A DNA stretch of 64,000 nt, taken from assembly GCA_947625915.1 (NCBI GenBank), contig CANQPX010000005.1, forward strand, positions 1 to 64,000, read 5' to 3'. Each line of letters opens with the position of its first letter. Within the stretch, counting starts at the first letter, position 1. The position numbers and the translations under genes are program-made. Shown piece by piece: positions 1-8,582 of the stretch. The notes below the pieces were generated by a model that searched no databases, was not told the origin of the DNA, and was given only the letters and a program-made list of their open reading frames with translations. Source of the stretch: an uncultured Clostridia bacterium. GTDB lineage: Bacteria; Bacillota; Clostridia; Oscillospirales; Ruminococcaceae.

Positions 1-183
1 CACTTATCATATATTTTGTTTCCGATTTATTAACGTGAGTGTAAATAAGCACTCATAGCGTGTCATAAAAGACATTTAACAACAATAACGAATCAATTTT
101 TTGTGGGTGTTGTTCATAATCTCAAAAAATTCCGATCTGATATAATAGAATTAAAGAAAACAAATCCGGGATAACCGAGGTAA

Positions 184-266
184 AGTTTGAAAATAAATTT
201 TCAAACTGCGAGTTTTGTGCTTTGTTGACTGCCGTCAACAATTTTGCTGCATACAAACTTGTTTGT
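184..266. repeat. three short inverted repeats upstream of the recombinase operon
   Basis: The first 314 bases hold no convincing gene. Three perfect inverted repeats stand in a row: AGTTTGAAAA/TTTTCAAACT (184-193 with 198-207), TTGTTGAC/GTCAACAA (222-229 with 234-241) and ACAAAC/GTTTGT (253-258 with 261-266). A lone TATAAT lies at 141-146 without a good -35. The repeats could form RNA hairpins in a leader for the small ORF at 315, or be protein or recombinase binding sites near the element end. The sequence does not decide between these. Confidence 0.45.
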
Positions 267-314
267 TTTTAAACCACACAAAACATCGAAAGGAGGAGTG
301 CTTGCTTCGCAAGC

Positions 315-494
315 ATGATCATAATTATGAAAAAAACTGCATTTAAGATCATAGTTGAGCGAATATTTCCGCAAAGCGGCAGAACGCTTGAAGAAATATA
401 CATTGATTACATGGCGGACAAAATTGTCGGACAGATCACTCAGATGAAAATGAAACCGATGCCGTTAAACGAAAACAAAAAAATTGCAGTATGA
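315..494 (+). CDS. small element-associated protein, 59 aa, unknown function
   Basis: Short open frame of 59 codons, ATG at 315 (or 327), ending in TGA at 492-494. It is about 90 bases upstream of the serine recombinase. A strong Shine-Dalgarno AGGAGG (291-296) lies 18 bases ahead. The gap holds an inverted repeat TGCTTG/CAAGCA (299-304 with 310-315) that would bring the ribosome site and the ATG together if folded. The product is basic with alternating hydrophobic and charged residues. Small ORFs in this position are common in Tn4451-like and other large-serine-recombinase elements (TnpW-like). The similarity here is positional only and I do not recognise the family. Confidence 0.45.
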   Translation: MIIIMKKTAFKIIVERIFPQSGRTLEEIYIDYMADKIVGQITQMKMKPMPLNENKKIAV

Positions 495-583
495 GCGATA
501 TATGCACTTGACATTTTTGCTTTAAAGTGATAAAATGTAATTGCAGATATCACTCGCTGTACCATAATATGAAAGGAAACGTT

Positions 584-2185
584 ATGGAACAGAGAATATA
601 CAAAGCAGCCTGTTATTGCAGATTGTCCGATGACGATCTGAATGACGGCACAAGCATTTCCATCGAAACACAGAAGATCATTGCTACTCAGTATTGCAAA
701 GCCAACCGGATACAGATCGTGGATTTCTATTGTGACGATGGTTACACAGGCACAAATTTTGAGCGGCCGGCATTTAAACGAATGATCGGCGATATTGAGA
801 AAGGCAAGGTGGATACGGTAATTGTAAAAGACCTTTCAAGATTCGGCAGGGAATCCATTATGGTAAATTTCTACACCCAGATGTTTTTTCCGGAAAATAA
901 GATCAATTTTATCATCATTGCCGACAACACGGTGATCACTCCCGACAGTTCCTACGACTGTATGCTGACCATAAAAAGCGCCATCAATGAGATCTATCCT
1001 GCGGAAGTTTCCCAGAAAGTGCGGCAGGCATTCAAAGCAAAAACGATGAACGGTGAATTCCTTCATGCGTTTGTTCCTTATGGTTACAAAAGGTCGGCAA
1101 CACAGCGGAACCACCTTGTAATTGACGAGAAAAATGCAGAAGTGATCCGGAATATTTTTGAAATGGTCGCATACAAGGGAATGGGAATGAAAAAGATCGC
1201 TCAGTATCTTTATGAAAATAAAATACCGAATCCTTCCGCACTTCATGATCTTGAAAAAGGTATTACCGATCATCCTGATCCGTATAGTTGGGGAATATCC
1301 ACACTAAACAGTATTCTGCACAATGAGGTTTATCTCGGACATATAATTTACGGCAAAAAGAAAAAGGTAAATTTCAAAAGTAAGAAAATTGTTACCACGG
1401 ACAAGAAACAATGGGTCATTTGTGAAAATGCCCATGAACCGATCGTTTCACAGGAATTGTGGGATGCGGCACATAGCCGTCTTGAGATCAAAAGAAAGGA
1501 ACGAAAACCGGAATTTGAGGATAATATTTACCGAAGTCTTCTGGTGTGCGGGGATTGCGGCGGAACGATGTGGATCACTTCACCGCCAAAGAAAAGCACG
1601 TTTTTCATTTGTGCCAACAGCAAGGGCAGAAAAGCGGGCGTTCCGAAATGTACCACGCACAATATTCCCCTTGATGATCTGAACGCTGCGGTAATAGCGG
1701 ACATAAATGCGATGCTGAACGAATACAAAATGGATTCAGACGGTTTCAGAGAAAAGCTGATAAGTCGTGTAAAAGATAAAATTCCCGATGCAGATCAGAT
1801 AAAAAATGAAATTGCGGAACTTGAAAAGCTGATCGAACGTGAAAGCAGAAAATTCCGGAAGATCTATGACGATTATTATGACGGGATAATCAAGAATGCA
1901 ATGATTTTCGAGCAGATGTCGGAAAGCTGCAATGAGCGTATCGGAATGTACACATCAAAAAAAGAACAGCTTGAAAACGACTTAAAATCGCTTACCGATA
2001 GTTACAGCGGCATTGACAATTTCATTGAACTTATGAGCCGTTTTTCGGCTGTTAAGGTGCTTGACAGAGAGATCCTGAATACATTGATCGACAAAATAGA
2101 GGTCTGCGAAAGAGAAAAGGATAAATCGGATAATATCATACAAAAGGTCAGGATAAAATACAAATTCATAGGTCAGGTAAGCTGA
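584..2185 (+). CDS. large serine recombinase (TnpX/Tn4451 type)
   Basis: Site-specific recombinase that would integrate and excise a mobile element. The start is placed at ATG 584 (MEQRIYKAA) because AAAGG lies just upstream; the product is 533 aa. An N-terminal resolvase domain (about 5-150) carries the catalytic serine in the YCRLSDD motif, followed by the Arg-rich LSRFGRES segment. A 'recombinase' DNA-binding domain (about 165-290) and a zinc ribbon (CGDCGG... C...C, about 325-360) follow, then a coiled-coil C-terminal region. All landmark residues are present, so the enzyme may be active. The genes around it look eroded, which suggests a decaying element. Confidence 0.92.
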   Translation: MEQRIYKAACYCRLSDDDLNDGTSISIETQKIIATQYCKANRIQIVDFYCDDGYTGTNFERPAFKRMIGDIEKGKVDTVIVKDLSRFGRESIMVNFYTQMFFPENKINFIIIADNTVITPDSSYDCMLTIKSAINEIYPAEVSQKVRQAFKAKTMNGEFLHAFVPYGYKRSATQRNHLVIDEKNAEVIRNIFEMVAYKGMGMKKIAQYLYENKIPNPSALHDLEKGITDHPDPYSWGISTLNSILHNEVYLGHIIYGKKKKVNFKSKKIVTTDKKQWVICENAHEPIVSQELWDAAHSRLEIKRKERKPEFEDNIYRSLLVCGDCGGTMWITSPPKKSTFFICANSKGRKAGVPKCTTHNIPLDDLNAAVIADINAMLNEYKMDSDGFREKLISRVKDKIPDADQIKNEIAELEKLIERESRKFRKIYDDYYDGIIKNAMIFEQMSESCNERIGMYTSKKEQLENDLKSLTDSYSGIDNFIELMSRFSAVKVLDREILNTLIDKIEVCEREKDKSDNIIQKVRIKYKFIGQVS

Positions 2186-2244
2186 CTTGTGTATAAAATG
2201 TTTAACATGGTTAGTGCTGCAGGTGTTTTGGTGAGGTATTATGT

Positions 2245-2463
2245 ATGACACCAAAATTCACAGGACGTAACGTTAGTATATCCGAAATCTCACAAGCTAC
2301 GGGGAAAACTCCTCAGCTTATCCGTGTCGGACTTCAAAGAGGCATATTCAACTTCGGATGGGCATTAAAAAATGACGGCTCTACGGAGTTTACCTATTAT
2401 TGTCCGGATAAAAAAGTATATGAGGAAACAGGATATTTTAAGGGGGATTTTGTCAATGAATGA
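2245..2463 (+). CDS. small DNA-binding/excisionase-like protein, 72 aa
   Basis: The N-terminal half (VSISEISQATGKTPQLIRVGLQRG) reads like a helix-turn-helix of the excisionase/MerR-like class. A C-terminal part rich in aromatic residues follows. It overlaps the next frame by 8 bases (ATGAATGA at 2456-2463), the tight coupling seen between such small proteins and RepA-like ATPases in plasmids and integrative elements of Firmicutes. The role is inferred as directionality factor or replication accessory protein. The family name is uncertain. Confidence 0.55.
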   Translation: MTPKFTGRNVSISEISQATGKTPQLIRVGLQRGIFNFGWALKNDGSTEFTYYCPDKKVYEETGYFKGDFVNE

Positions 2464-2794
2464 TCTGACACCAAGCAGTAACTCTTCTATGAACGAATAC
2501 ATAGCGAAAATGCAGAAAGATTTTCTTCGTTCGATCGATCCAAGCTATCTCCCTACAATTTCAATGAGTGAGTTATATGAGAATGTGTATTCCAAAAAGC
2601 CGCCTCTCATAGACGGGTTTCTTTATACAGGAACTTACCTTTTTGTCGGCGCGCCTAAACTCGGAAAAAGTTTCTTTATGGCTCAACTTGCTTACCACAT
2701 CAGTACAGGAACACAGTTATGGGGTTATCCTGTAAAACAAGGTACGGTATTGTTTCACACTTTCCGAATTACTGCAAATGCTTTTTACAAATAA
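2456..2794 (+). pseudogene. RepA-like AAA ATPase, truncated after Walker A
   Basis: The frame starts at ATG 2456. Residues about 55-95 carry a Walker A motif (VGAPKLGKSFF) and the following helix with GTQLWGYPVKQGTVL, typical of the hexameric helicase/RepA (AAA_25) proteins of plasmids and integrative elements. The frame stops 112 aa in, where the family normally continues for 200 aa or more with Walker B and later motifs. After VLF the sequence no longer matches the family, so a deletion junction lies near 2745-2775. It is a broken gene and probably non-functional. Confidence 0.7.
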
Positions 2795-2903
2795 AATATC
2801 CGTGCCTGCTTATTTTCTTATAGTTTTTCTTGCGGCGGCTGTTTCTACGGCAATATTCACGCTTATTACAATTCTCCTGACACGCAAACGGGAACAGAAT
2901 TAA
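2778..2903 (+). pseudogene. C-terminal membrane tail fragment at the element junction, 41 aa
   Basis: The frame 2778-2903 encodes one hydrophobic span (AYFLIVFLAAAVSTAIF...) followed by a basic tail (LLTRKREQN). This looks like the C-terminal anchor of a larger membrane or surface protein. It overlaps the end of the truncated RepA-like frame in another register, with no ribosome site of its own. I read it as the surviving 3' end of a host gene interrupted by the element or by a deletion. It could also be chance. Confidence 0.35.
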
Positions 2904-3207
2904 AAATTTTATCTGAAGTAAAATATAAGCCTGCCGCTTCATATGGATCGACAGGCTTTTCTGCGTTAAGTTATAAATTATTAACTGCTTTAAATAATGC
3001 ATCTCTTGACCTTTCAATCATTTGTTTTTTCAGCAAGATCATGCATTATATTGACCACACCAATGATATGCTCTGCATTTTTACGATCATATGAACGAAT
3101 ACGTATCGTAGGATATAACATATTTTTTCTGCAAATCAATATTTTTGTAAAATTTTCTTTTGCTGCTGATAAAATGAATGCTCAGAAAATTTGCTGAAAA
3201 ATTTTTC
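2904..3207. other. gene-poor stretch with possible coding relic
   Basis: There is no gene with a ribosome site here. On the minus strand, 3121-3014 reads as a 35-codon frame (MLYPTIRIRSYDRKNAEHI...) that looks protein-like but has no Shine-Dalgarno and no upstream coding sequence. It may be the tail of a lost gene. The rest is AT-rich. Confidence 0.3.
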
Positions 3208-3236
3208 TTGACTTTTTTAAAAATGTATGATATGAT
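3208..3236 (+). promoter_or_regulatory. sigma-A promoter for the DUF2441-like gene
   Basis: TTGACT (3208-3213), a 17-base spacer, then TATGAT (3231-3236). It reads toward the gene at 3358, giving a leader of roughly 115 bases. Confidence 0.7.
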
Positions 3237-3280
3237 AATTAAAGCATTTTAATATGCTTATTTTTAGGAAAGAAGGGTTT

Positions 3281-3334
3281 ATGATGTTTAAAAGAGAAAA
3301 ACAAATAAAATCGGGGAGGATAAATAATTTTTAA
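3281..3334 (+). CDS. possible 17-aa leader peptide
   Basis: ATG ATG at 3281 opens a 17-codon frame (MMFKREKQIK...) ending in TAA 3332-3334. It is preceded by GGAAAGAAGGG and lies inside the leader of the following gene. It is basic and hydrophilic. It could be an upstream ORF or chance. Confidence 0.25.
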   Translation: MMFKREKQIKSGRINNF

Positions 3335-3357
3335 TTCTCCCAAGAATAGGAGGATAT

Positions 3358-3900
3358 ATGTATTATTATCATGTAATTTCGGACAGACCAAAACAAGTCG
3401 GACAGCGCTTTGTGCTAAATGAAGAAAATCCCAACGGCGTACACGATCGCGTGTATGCACAGATGAGCATGGTTGAGGATATTTATAAAAACCCGAAAAA
3501 ATATGAAGGCGTAGAATTGACACACGAAGTCGATGTTGCGCTTCGGGAACTTGCATTAGAGAAAGTGCGAAAGGAAAAATATCCGCAGTATCCGTCCCGT
3601 ATGGCTGCGCTGTATGTTTCAAAAACATATGAAGAAGCCGTGCGCTGGGGTGAATATTTTGCCCGTATCGGACGTCCTACATATTGTGTTGCAAAAATAA
3701 AAGTCAGCGGGAATTCTTATTGCGGCGACGCATACAAATGCTTTGACGGAACGATCTCCGAAAAAGAAAATCTGAGGTTGGCGGAAATTTATTGGCGGAA
3801 CGGACAGAATGAGGACGGTCACGAGCCGATAATTGAAGTGCTTGTAGACGGCGAAATTGAAATTGTTGAGATATTAAAAGAAATAAATGCAAATATTTAA
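3358..3900 (+). CDS. DUF2441-like protein, 180 aa
   Basis: Cytosolic-type protein with no signal or membrane span. It begins MYYYHVISDRP and contains YPQYPSRMAALYVSKTYEEAVRWGEYFA near residues 80-105, the pattern I associate with the DUF2441 family. The N-terminal YHVI plus later Tyr and Glu recall the H-Y-E layout of small ADP-ribosyltransferase-fold proteins; that link is a hypothesis only. ATG 3358 follows AGGAGG. The gene is monocistronic with its own promoter and terminator and sits between an element remnant and core genes, so it may be cargo. Confidence 0.6.
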   Translation: MYYYHVISDRPKQVGQRFVLNEENPNGVHDRVYAQMSMVEDIYKNPKKYEGVELTHEVDVALRELALEKVRKEKYPQYPSRMAALYVSKTYEEAVRWGEYFARIGRPTYCVAKIKVSGNSYCGDAYKCFDGTISEKENLRLAEIYWRNGQNEDGHEPIIEVLVDGEIEIVEILKEINANI

Positions 3901-3938
3901 AAGCATATAATTTCAAAATGTATTTTTAACACAAAGTG

Positions 3939-3976
3939 AAACAGACTGCCGCTTTTTAAAGTGACAGTCTGTTTTT
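3939..3976 (+). terminator. intrinsic terminator
   Basis: ACAGACTG (3941-3948) pairs with CAGTCTGT (3965-3972) and runs into a T tract. It can serve the gene at 3358 and, in the other direction, the leftward gene ending at 4014. Confidence 0.75.
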
Positions 3977-4013
3977 ATTGCTTTTAATTTTTCAGTTGTT
4001 CCGTAAGGAAATT

Positions 4014-5015
4014 TTACGCTTTCATAGCCTCTTCGACCGCAACGGCGCAGGCAACTGTAGCTCCTACCATCGGGTTGTTGCCCATTCCGATAAGACCCAT
4101 CATCTCAACGTGCGCAGGTACGGAAGACGATCCCGCAAACTGTGCATCGGAGTGCATACGTCCCATTGTATCGGTCATACCGTAGGAAGCAGGTCCAGCA
4201 GCCATGTTATCCGGGTGAAGTGTACGTCCTGTACCGCCGCCCGATGCAACAGAGAAATATTTCTTTCCTGCATCAAGTCTTTCCTTCTTATATGTACCTG
4301 CAACAGGGTGCTGGAATCTTGTTGGGTTTGTGGAGTTACCTGTGATGGAAACGTCAACATTTTCCTTCCACATAATAGCAACGCCTTCTGTAACATCGTT
4401 AGCACCGTAGCAGTTTACTTTTGAGCGGAGTCCTGTGGAGTATGCCTTGCGGAAAACTTCCTTAACTTCGCCTGTGTAGTAGTCCATTTCGGTCTCAACA
4501 TATGTGAAGCCGTTGATACGCGCGATGATCTGTGCAGCGTCTTTTCCGAGACCGTTAAGGATAACTCTCAAAGGTTTCTGACGAACTTTATTTGCCTTTT
4601 CCGCAATACCTATTGCGCCTTCAGCAGCGGCAAATGATTCGTGACCTGCAAGGAATGCGAAACATTCTGTATCTTCTTCAAGAAGCATTTTGCCGAGGTT
4701 GCCGTGTCCGAGACCTACTTTTCTCTGATCTGCAACGGAACCCGGTATACAGAATGACTGAAGTCCTTCGCCAATAGCTGCTGCTGCATCGGCAGCCTTT
4801 TTGCAGCCTTTCTTTATAGCGATAGCGCAGCCTACTGTGTAAGCCCACTTTGCGTTTTCAAAGCAGATAGGCTGGATGCCTTCGACCAGTTTGTAAATGT
4901 CCAGACCCTTTTCCTTGCAGATATCTGCACATTCTTCTATAGACTTTATGCCGTACTGACCGATAGCTGCGAGAATTTGCTTTTCTCTTCTTTCATATGA
5001 TTCAAACAAAGCCAT
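4014..5015 (-). CDS. GGGtGRT protein
   Basis: A 333-aa soluble protein with the family signature SGGGTGRTLHPDN near residues 257-269. It is uncharacterised but conserved in anaerobic Clostridia, where it is regularly encoded beside a NifU-like scaffold, as here (gap of 14 bases to the upstream gene). Conserved Cys residues (for example GCKK and NCYGAND) and Gly-rich loops suggest a metal or cluster-related role, by inference. ATG 5015 has a GGAGG site. The pair forms a two-gene operon with the scaffold first. Confidence 0.85.
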   Translation of the reverse strand: MALFESYERREKQILAAIGQYGIKSIEECADICKEKGLDIYKLVEGIQPICFENAKWAYTVGCAIAIKKGCKKAADAAAAIGEGLQSFCIPGSVADQRKVGLGHGNLGKMLLEEDTECFAFLAGHESFAAAEGAIGIAEKANKVRQKPLRVILNGLGKDAAQIIARINGFTYVETEMDYYTGEVKEVFRKAYSTGLRSKVNCYGANDVTEGVAIMWKENVDVSITGNSTNPTRFQHPVAGTYKKERLDAGKKYFSVASGGGTGRTLHPDNMAAGPASYGMTDTMGRMHSDAQFAGSSSVPAHVEMMGLIGMGNNPMVGATVACAVAVEEAMKA

Positions 5016-5029
5016 GACAGTGTACCTCC

Positions 5030-5722
5030 TTATTCCTTTCTGGGATCGACGATCTTAACAGCGTCCGCAACTCTTCCGTATTGACCCTGAGCTTTTTCAA
5101 ATGCTGTATTAGCGTCATCGCCGGCTTTGATGAAATCCATCATCTTGCCGAAGTTTACGAATTTATAGCCGATGATCTCGTTATCCTCGTTAAGAGCGAT
5201 GCCTGTAACATAACCGTCGGTCATTTCAAGGTAACGGGGACCCTTTGCAAGAGTTCCGTACATTGTACCTACCTGAGAACGGAGACCCTTTCCGAGATCC
5301 TCAAGACCTGCGCCGATAGCAAGTCCGTCCTCGGAAAATGCGCTTTGTGAACGTCCGTAAACGATCTGGAGGAACAATTCTCTCATAGCTGTATTGATAG
5401 CGTCACAGACGAGGTCGGTGTTAAGGGCTTCAAGGATAGTCCTTCCGGGAAGTATCTCTGCAGCCATAGCAGCCGAATGAGTCATGCCCGAGCAGCCGAT
5501 AGTTTCTACCAGAGCCTCCTGGATAACGCCGTCTTTAACGTTCAGTGAAAGCTTACAGGTACCCTGTTCGGGAGCGCACCAGCCGATACCGTGAGTAAAG
5601 CCGGAAATATCCTTTATCTCCTTAGCCTTGACCCACTTAGCTTCTTCGGGGATCGGTGCGGCTCCGTGTGCAACGCCTTGCGCCACGGGGCACATTTTTT
5701 CAACCTCATGTGAATAGATCAT
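5030..5722 (-). CDS. NifU-like Fe-S cluster assembly scaffold (GGGtGRT partner)
   Basis: 230 aa. The central part follows the IscU/NifU N-domain: GWCAPEQGTC supplies two Cys, VETIGCSGMTHSAAM a third, followed by AINTAMRELFLQIVYGRSQS and a C-terminal extension. It may hold or deliver an Fe-S cluster to the GGGtGRT protein encoded next in the operon; that partnership is inferred from conserved adjacency. It starts at ATG 5722 after an AGGAG site. It differs from the classical short IscU in its longer N-terminus (MCPVAQGVAHG) and its C-terminal addition. Confidence 0.8.
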   Translation of the reverse strand: MIYSHEVEKMCPVAQGVAHGAAPIPEEAKWVKAKEIKDISGFTHGIGWCAPEQGTCKLSLNVKDGVIQEALVETIGCSGMTHSAAMAAEILPGRTILEALNTDLVCDAINTAMRELFLQIVYGRSQSAFSEDGLAIGAGLEDLGKGLRSQVGTMYGTLAKGPRYLEMTDGYVTGIALNEDNEIIGYKFVNFGKMMDFIKAGDDANTAFEKAQGQYGRVADAVKIVDPRKE

Positions 5723-5991
5723 ATGTACATACTCCTTTCAGAATTTGCTGTGTCCCCGGAGCCGGCTCCGACGGGACTTCGCATACAATAATATTATACA
5801 GCATATCGACAAAAAAAGCAAGACATATTTATGAATATATGTAAATTTTTAATAATTTTCTATGGAAATAATATTCCCTTCATATGCGGGGCGGATTTTT
5901 GCGGCAAAGATCTTTCATCTGCTGCCGTAACTGCATGATTTTTTAACTTCCGCACATAATAACCAAAATATCTTTTAAAGGAGTTTTTGGA

Positions 5992-6978
5992 TTGGAAAAG
6001 ATAGCTTTCTTTGATACGAAGCCGTATGACAAGATCTGGTTCGACAGGCTGAACACCGTTTATGACATAAAATATATAGATCACAAACTTACGCCCGATA
6101 CAGCCGCTGCCGCAAGGGGCTGCAAGGCGGTAGTCGCTTTCGTTAACGACACCATAAACAGCGAGACCATAGATGAACTTTGCGCCATAGGCGTAAGGCT
6201 GATCGCAATGCGCTGTGCGGGATATAACAATGTTGACATAAAATATGCAAAAGACAAGATAGACATTGTCCGCGTGCCGGTATACTCTCCGTATGCAGTC
6301 GCAGAGCATACCATGGCACTGCTGCTGACGCTAAACCGAAAGATACACAAAGCTTTTATCAGGACCCGTGATTTCAATTTCAGTCTCAACGGGCTTATCG
6401 GTTTCGATCTTCACGGAAAAACGGCGGGCATAATCGGAACAGGTCAGATCGGGCGCATTTTTATCGGCATATGCAAAGGCTTCGGAATGAACGTTATAGC
6501 ATATGATCCGTACCCGTCAAAAGATGCGGATATAAACTATGTGCCGCTTGATAAACTTTTTGCGGAGAGTGATGTTATTTCCCTGCACTGTCCGCTGACG
6601 TCGGACACAAGATATATCATCAGCGAAGGCAGTCTTGCAAAAATGAAAGAGGGTGTCGTTATCCTCAACACTTCAAGAGGGCAGCTCATTGACAGCGACG
6701 CGCTTTTGCAGGCATTGAAAGACAAAAAAGTGCGTGGCGCGGGACTTGATGTTTACGAAGAAGAGACCGACATCTTTTTTGAAGATTATTCCAGTACGAT
6801 AATCGGTGATGATGTACTTGCGCTGCTCGTATCCATGCCGAACGTTATCATGACGTCGCATCAGGCATTTCTCACCGAAGAAGCGTTACAGAAGATCGCG
6901 GAAGTCACACTGGAGAATTTGAATTCGTTTTTCAACGGTGAGGAGTTAAAAAACGCTGTTAAATACGAAAAAAATTAG
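5992..6978 (+). CDS. ldhA: D-2-hydroxyacid dehydrogenase (D-lactate dehydrogenase type)
   Basis: NAD-dependent reduction of pyruvate (or a related 2-oxoacid) to the D-hydroxyacid, a fermentative sink for NADH. 328 aa. Visible landmarks are RCAGYNNVD, the NAD Rossmann loop GTGQIGR (near residue 148), the substrate Arg in LNTSRGQL, the catalytic Glu in GLDVYEEE and the catalytic His in MTSHQAFLT. The start is TTG at 5992, chosen because AAAGGAG lies 8 bases ahead and no ATG fits. It stands alone between converging terminators. Other 2-hydroxyacids are possible substrates. Confidence 0.85.
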   Translation: MEKIAFFDTKPYDKIWFDRLNTVYDIKYIDHKLTPDTAAAARGCKAVVAFVNDTINSETIDELCAIGVRLIAMRCAGYNNVDIKYAKDKIDIVRVPVYSPYAVAEHTMALLLTLNRKIHKAFIRTRDFNFSLNGLIGFDLHGKTAGIIGTGQIGRIFIGICKGFGMNVIAYDPYPSKDADINYVPLDKLFAESDVISLHCPLTSDTRYIISEGSLAKMKEGVVILNTSRGQLIDSDALLQALKDKKVRGAGLDVYEEETDIFFEDYSSTIIGDDVLALLVSMPNVIMTSHQAFLTEEALQKIAEVTLENLNSFFNGEELKNAVKYEKN

Positions 6979-6984
6979 AGCAAA

Positions 6985-7014
6985 AAATATCCCCCGGAGT
7001 TCCGAGGGATATTT
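6985..7014. terminator. bidirectional terminator
   Basis: AAATATCCC (6985-6993) pairs with GGGATATTT, with a CGGA/TCCG inner stem. It separates the rightward dehydrogenase from the leftward Rrf2 gene. Confidence 0.7.
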
Positions 7015-7026
7015 CAATATGTAAAC

Positions 7027-7422
7027 CTATTTAAGCATCTCAAACGTATAAGAAGAAAGCTTTTTCTCCACTTCCGCAGAAATATCATCAAATAATTTCT
7101 GATATTTGCAGCAGCCCGACATTCCTCTGCTGCAATCATATTCGGGCGAAAGACACCTGCTGAGATAATAGTTCCCTTCCACCGTCTTTATAACGTCCAT
7201 GACCGAGATCTCCGAAGGCGGTTTCGCAAGTTCATATCCGCCCTTCTTGCCCTTGAACGATCTGACAAGACCGTTTGCGGACAGCTTGCTTAGAATTTTC
7301 AGCGCAAACCGCAGCGATACACAGGTCTCTTCCGATATGGTCTTTGCATCGGCTCTCTGCTCCAATGCCGCAAGACAACCCACTATCCTGACCGCATAAT
7401 CCGCTTCAAGTGTTATATGCAT
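7027..7422 (-). CDS. Rrf2 family transcriptional regulator
   Basis: 131-aa winged-helix regulator. [18 protein letters not shown] starts the typical Rrf2 N-terminus, and [19 protein letters not shown] is the wing with its conserved GxKGGY. The C-terminal Cys residues ([15 protein letters not shown]) could bind an Fe-S cluster as in IscR/NsrR relatives. It is the last gene of the leftward rpoD side, 37 bases after rpoD. Its target is not visible from the sequence. Confidence 0.85.
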   Translation of the reverse strand: MHITLEADYAVRIVGCLAALEQRADAKTISEETCVSLRFALKILSKLSANGLVRSFKGKKGGYELAKPPSEISVMDVIKTVEGNYYLSRCLSPEYDCSRGMSGCCKYQKLFDDISAEVEKKLSSYTFEMLK

Positions 7423-7459
7423 ATCCTAACCTCCCGCTGCCATGCAAAAATTCTCTGTG

Positions 7460-8539
7460 TCAATCAAGGAAATCCTTTACTTTCTTGCTTCTGCTCGGGT
7501 GTCTGAGCTTTCTTAAAGCCTTGGCTTCGATCTGTCTTATTCTTTCACGGGTAACGTTGAACTCTTTGCCCACTTCTTCAAGCGTCCTGCTCCTGCCGTC
7601 CTCAAGTCCGAAACGCAGTCTCAGAACTTTTTCCTCACGCTCCGTAAGGGTCGAGAGAACTTCTCCCAACTGCTCTTTAAGAAGTATCAGCGACGCCGCT
7701 TCCGCAGGAGCGGGCGCGTCATCATCGGGAATGAAATCCCCCAGATGGCTGTCCTCTTCCTCACCTATAGGAGTTTCCAGCGAAACGGGATCCTGAGCGA
7801 TACGCATTATCTCACGCACCCGCTCAACAGGCATTTCCAGTGCTTCGGCGATCTCCTCCGGAGACGGATCATGTCCGTTCTGGTGCAAAAGCTGGCTTGA
7901 AATTTTCTTTACCTTAGTAATTGTTTCAACCATATGCACGGGGATCCTTATAGTCCTTGCCTGATCTGCAATTGCCCTTGTGATCGCCTGACGTATCCAC
8001 CAAGTTGCATATGTGGAAAACTTGAAGCCTTTGGTGTGGTCGAATTTTTCCACCGCCTTTATCAAACCGAGGTTTCCCTCCTGTATAAGATCGAGGAACT
8101 GCATTCCGCGTCCCACATATCTTTTTGCTATTGAAACAACAAGACGCAGGTTAGCTTCTGCAAGGCGTTTTTTTGCCTTCGGGTCGCCCTGTGCCATTCT
8201 TTCGGCGAGTTCTATTTCCTCCTCCGCCGTCAGCAAAGGCACTCTGCCTATTTCTTTAAGGTAAATTTTTACCGGATCGTCTATTGCCAATCCTTCCGTA
8301 GAAAGGGACAGTTCCAGATCGTCGTCCGAAGCGTCCAGCGGAAGCGAAAGATCCGTATCGATATTGAAATCCTCTATTATTTCGATATTCAGGTTGCTGC
8401 AGCTGTCATAGAACGCTTCCATTTGATCCACGTCATATTCAAGTTCTTCGAGAACATCGGTGATCTCTTTTGTAGAAAGCTTTCCGCTTGCCTTGCCCTG
8501 TTCCATAAGACTTTCGATCGTTCTTTTACTGTTTGACAT
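7460..8539 (-). CDS. rpoD: primary sigma factor RpoD/SigA
   Basis: Housekeeping sigma-70 factor, 359 aa. Region 1.2 starts near [11 protein letters not shown]. Region 2 has the highly conserved [27 protein letters not shown] and [13 protein letters not shown]. Region 3 follows, and region 4 carries LRFGLEDG and the helix-turn-helix [19 protein letters not shown]. It has an acidic region-1.1-like N-terminus. It is 43 bases behind dnaG, the usual dnaG-rpoD macromolecular synthesis pair of Firmicutes. The many TTGACA-17-TATAAT promoters in this window are its expected targets. Confidence 0.97.
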   Translation of the reverse strand: MSNSKRTIESLMEQGKASGKLSTKEITDVLEELEYDVDQMEAFYDSCSNLNIEIIEDFNIDTDLSLPLDASDDDLELSLSTEGLAIDDPVKIYLKEIGRVPLLTAEEEIELAERMAQGDPKAKKRLAEANLRLVVSIAKRYVGRGMQFLDLIQEGNLGLIKAVEKFDHTKGFKFSTYATWWIRQAITRAIADQARTIRIPVHMVETITKVKKISSQLLHQNGHDPSPEEIAEALEMPVERVREIMRIAQDPVSLETPIGEEEDSHLGDFIPDDDAPAPAEAASLILLKEQLGEVLSTLTEREEKVLRLRFGLEDGRSRTLEEVGKEFNVTRERIRQIEAKALRKLRHPSRSKKVKDFLD

Positions 8540-8582
8540 AAGCTCTATCCTTTCTTTTTCATCTTTCCTGTATCCTAAAATA

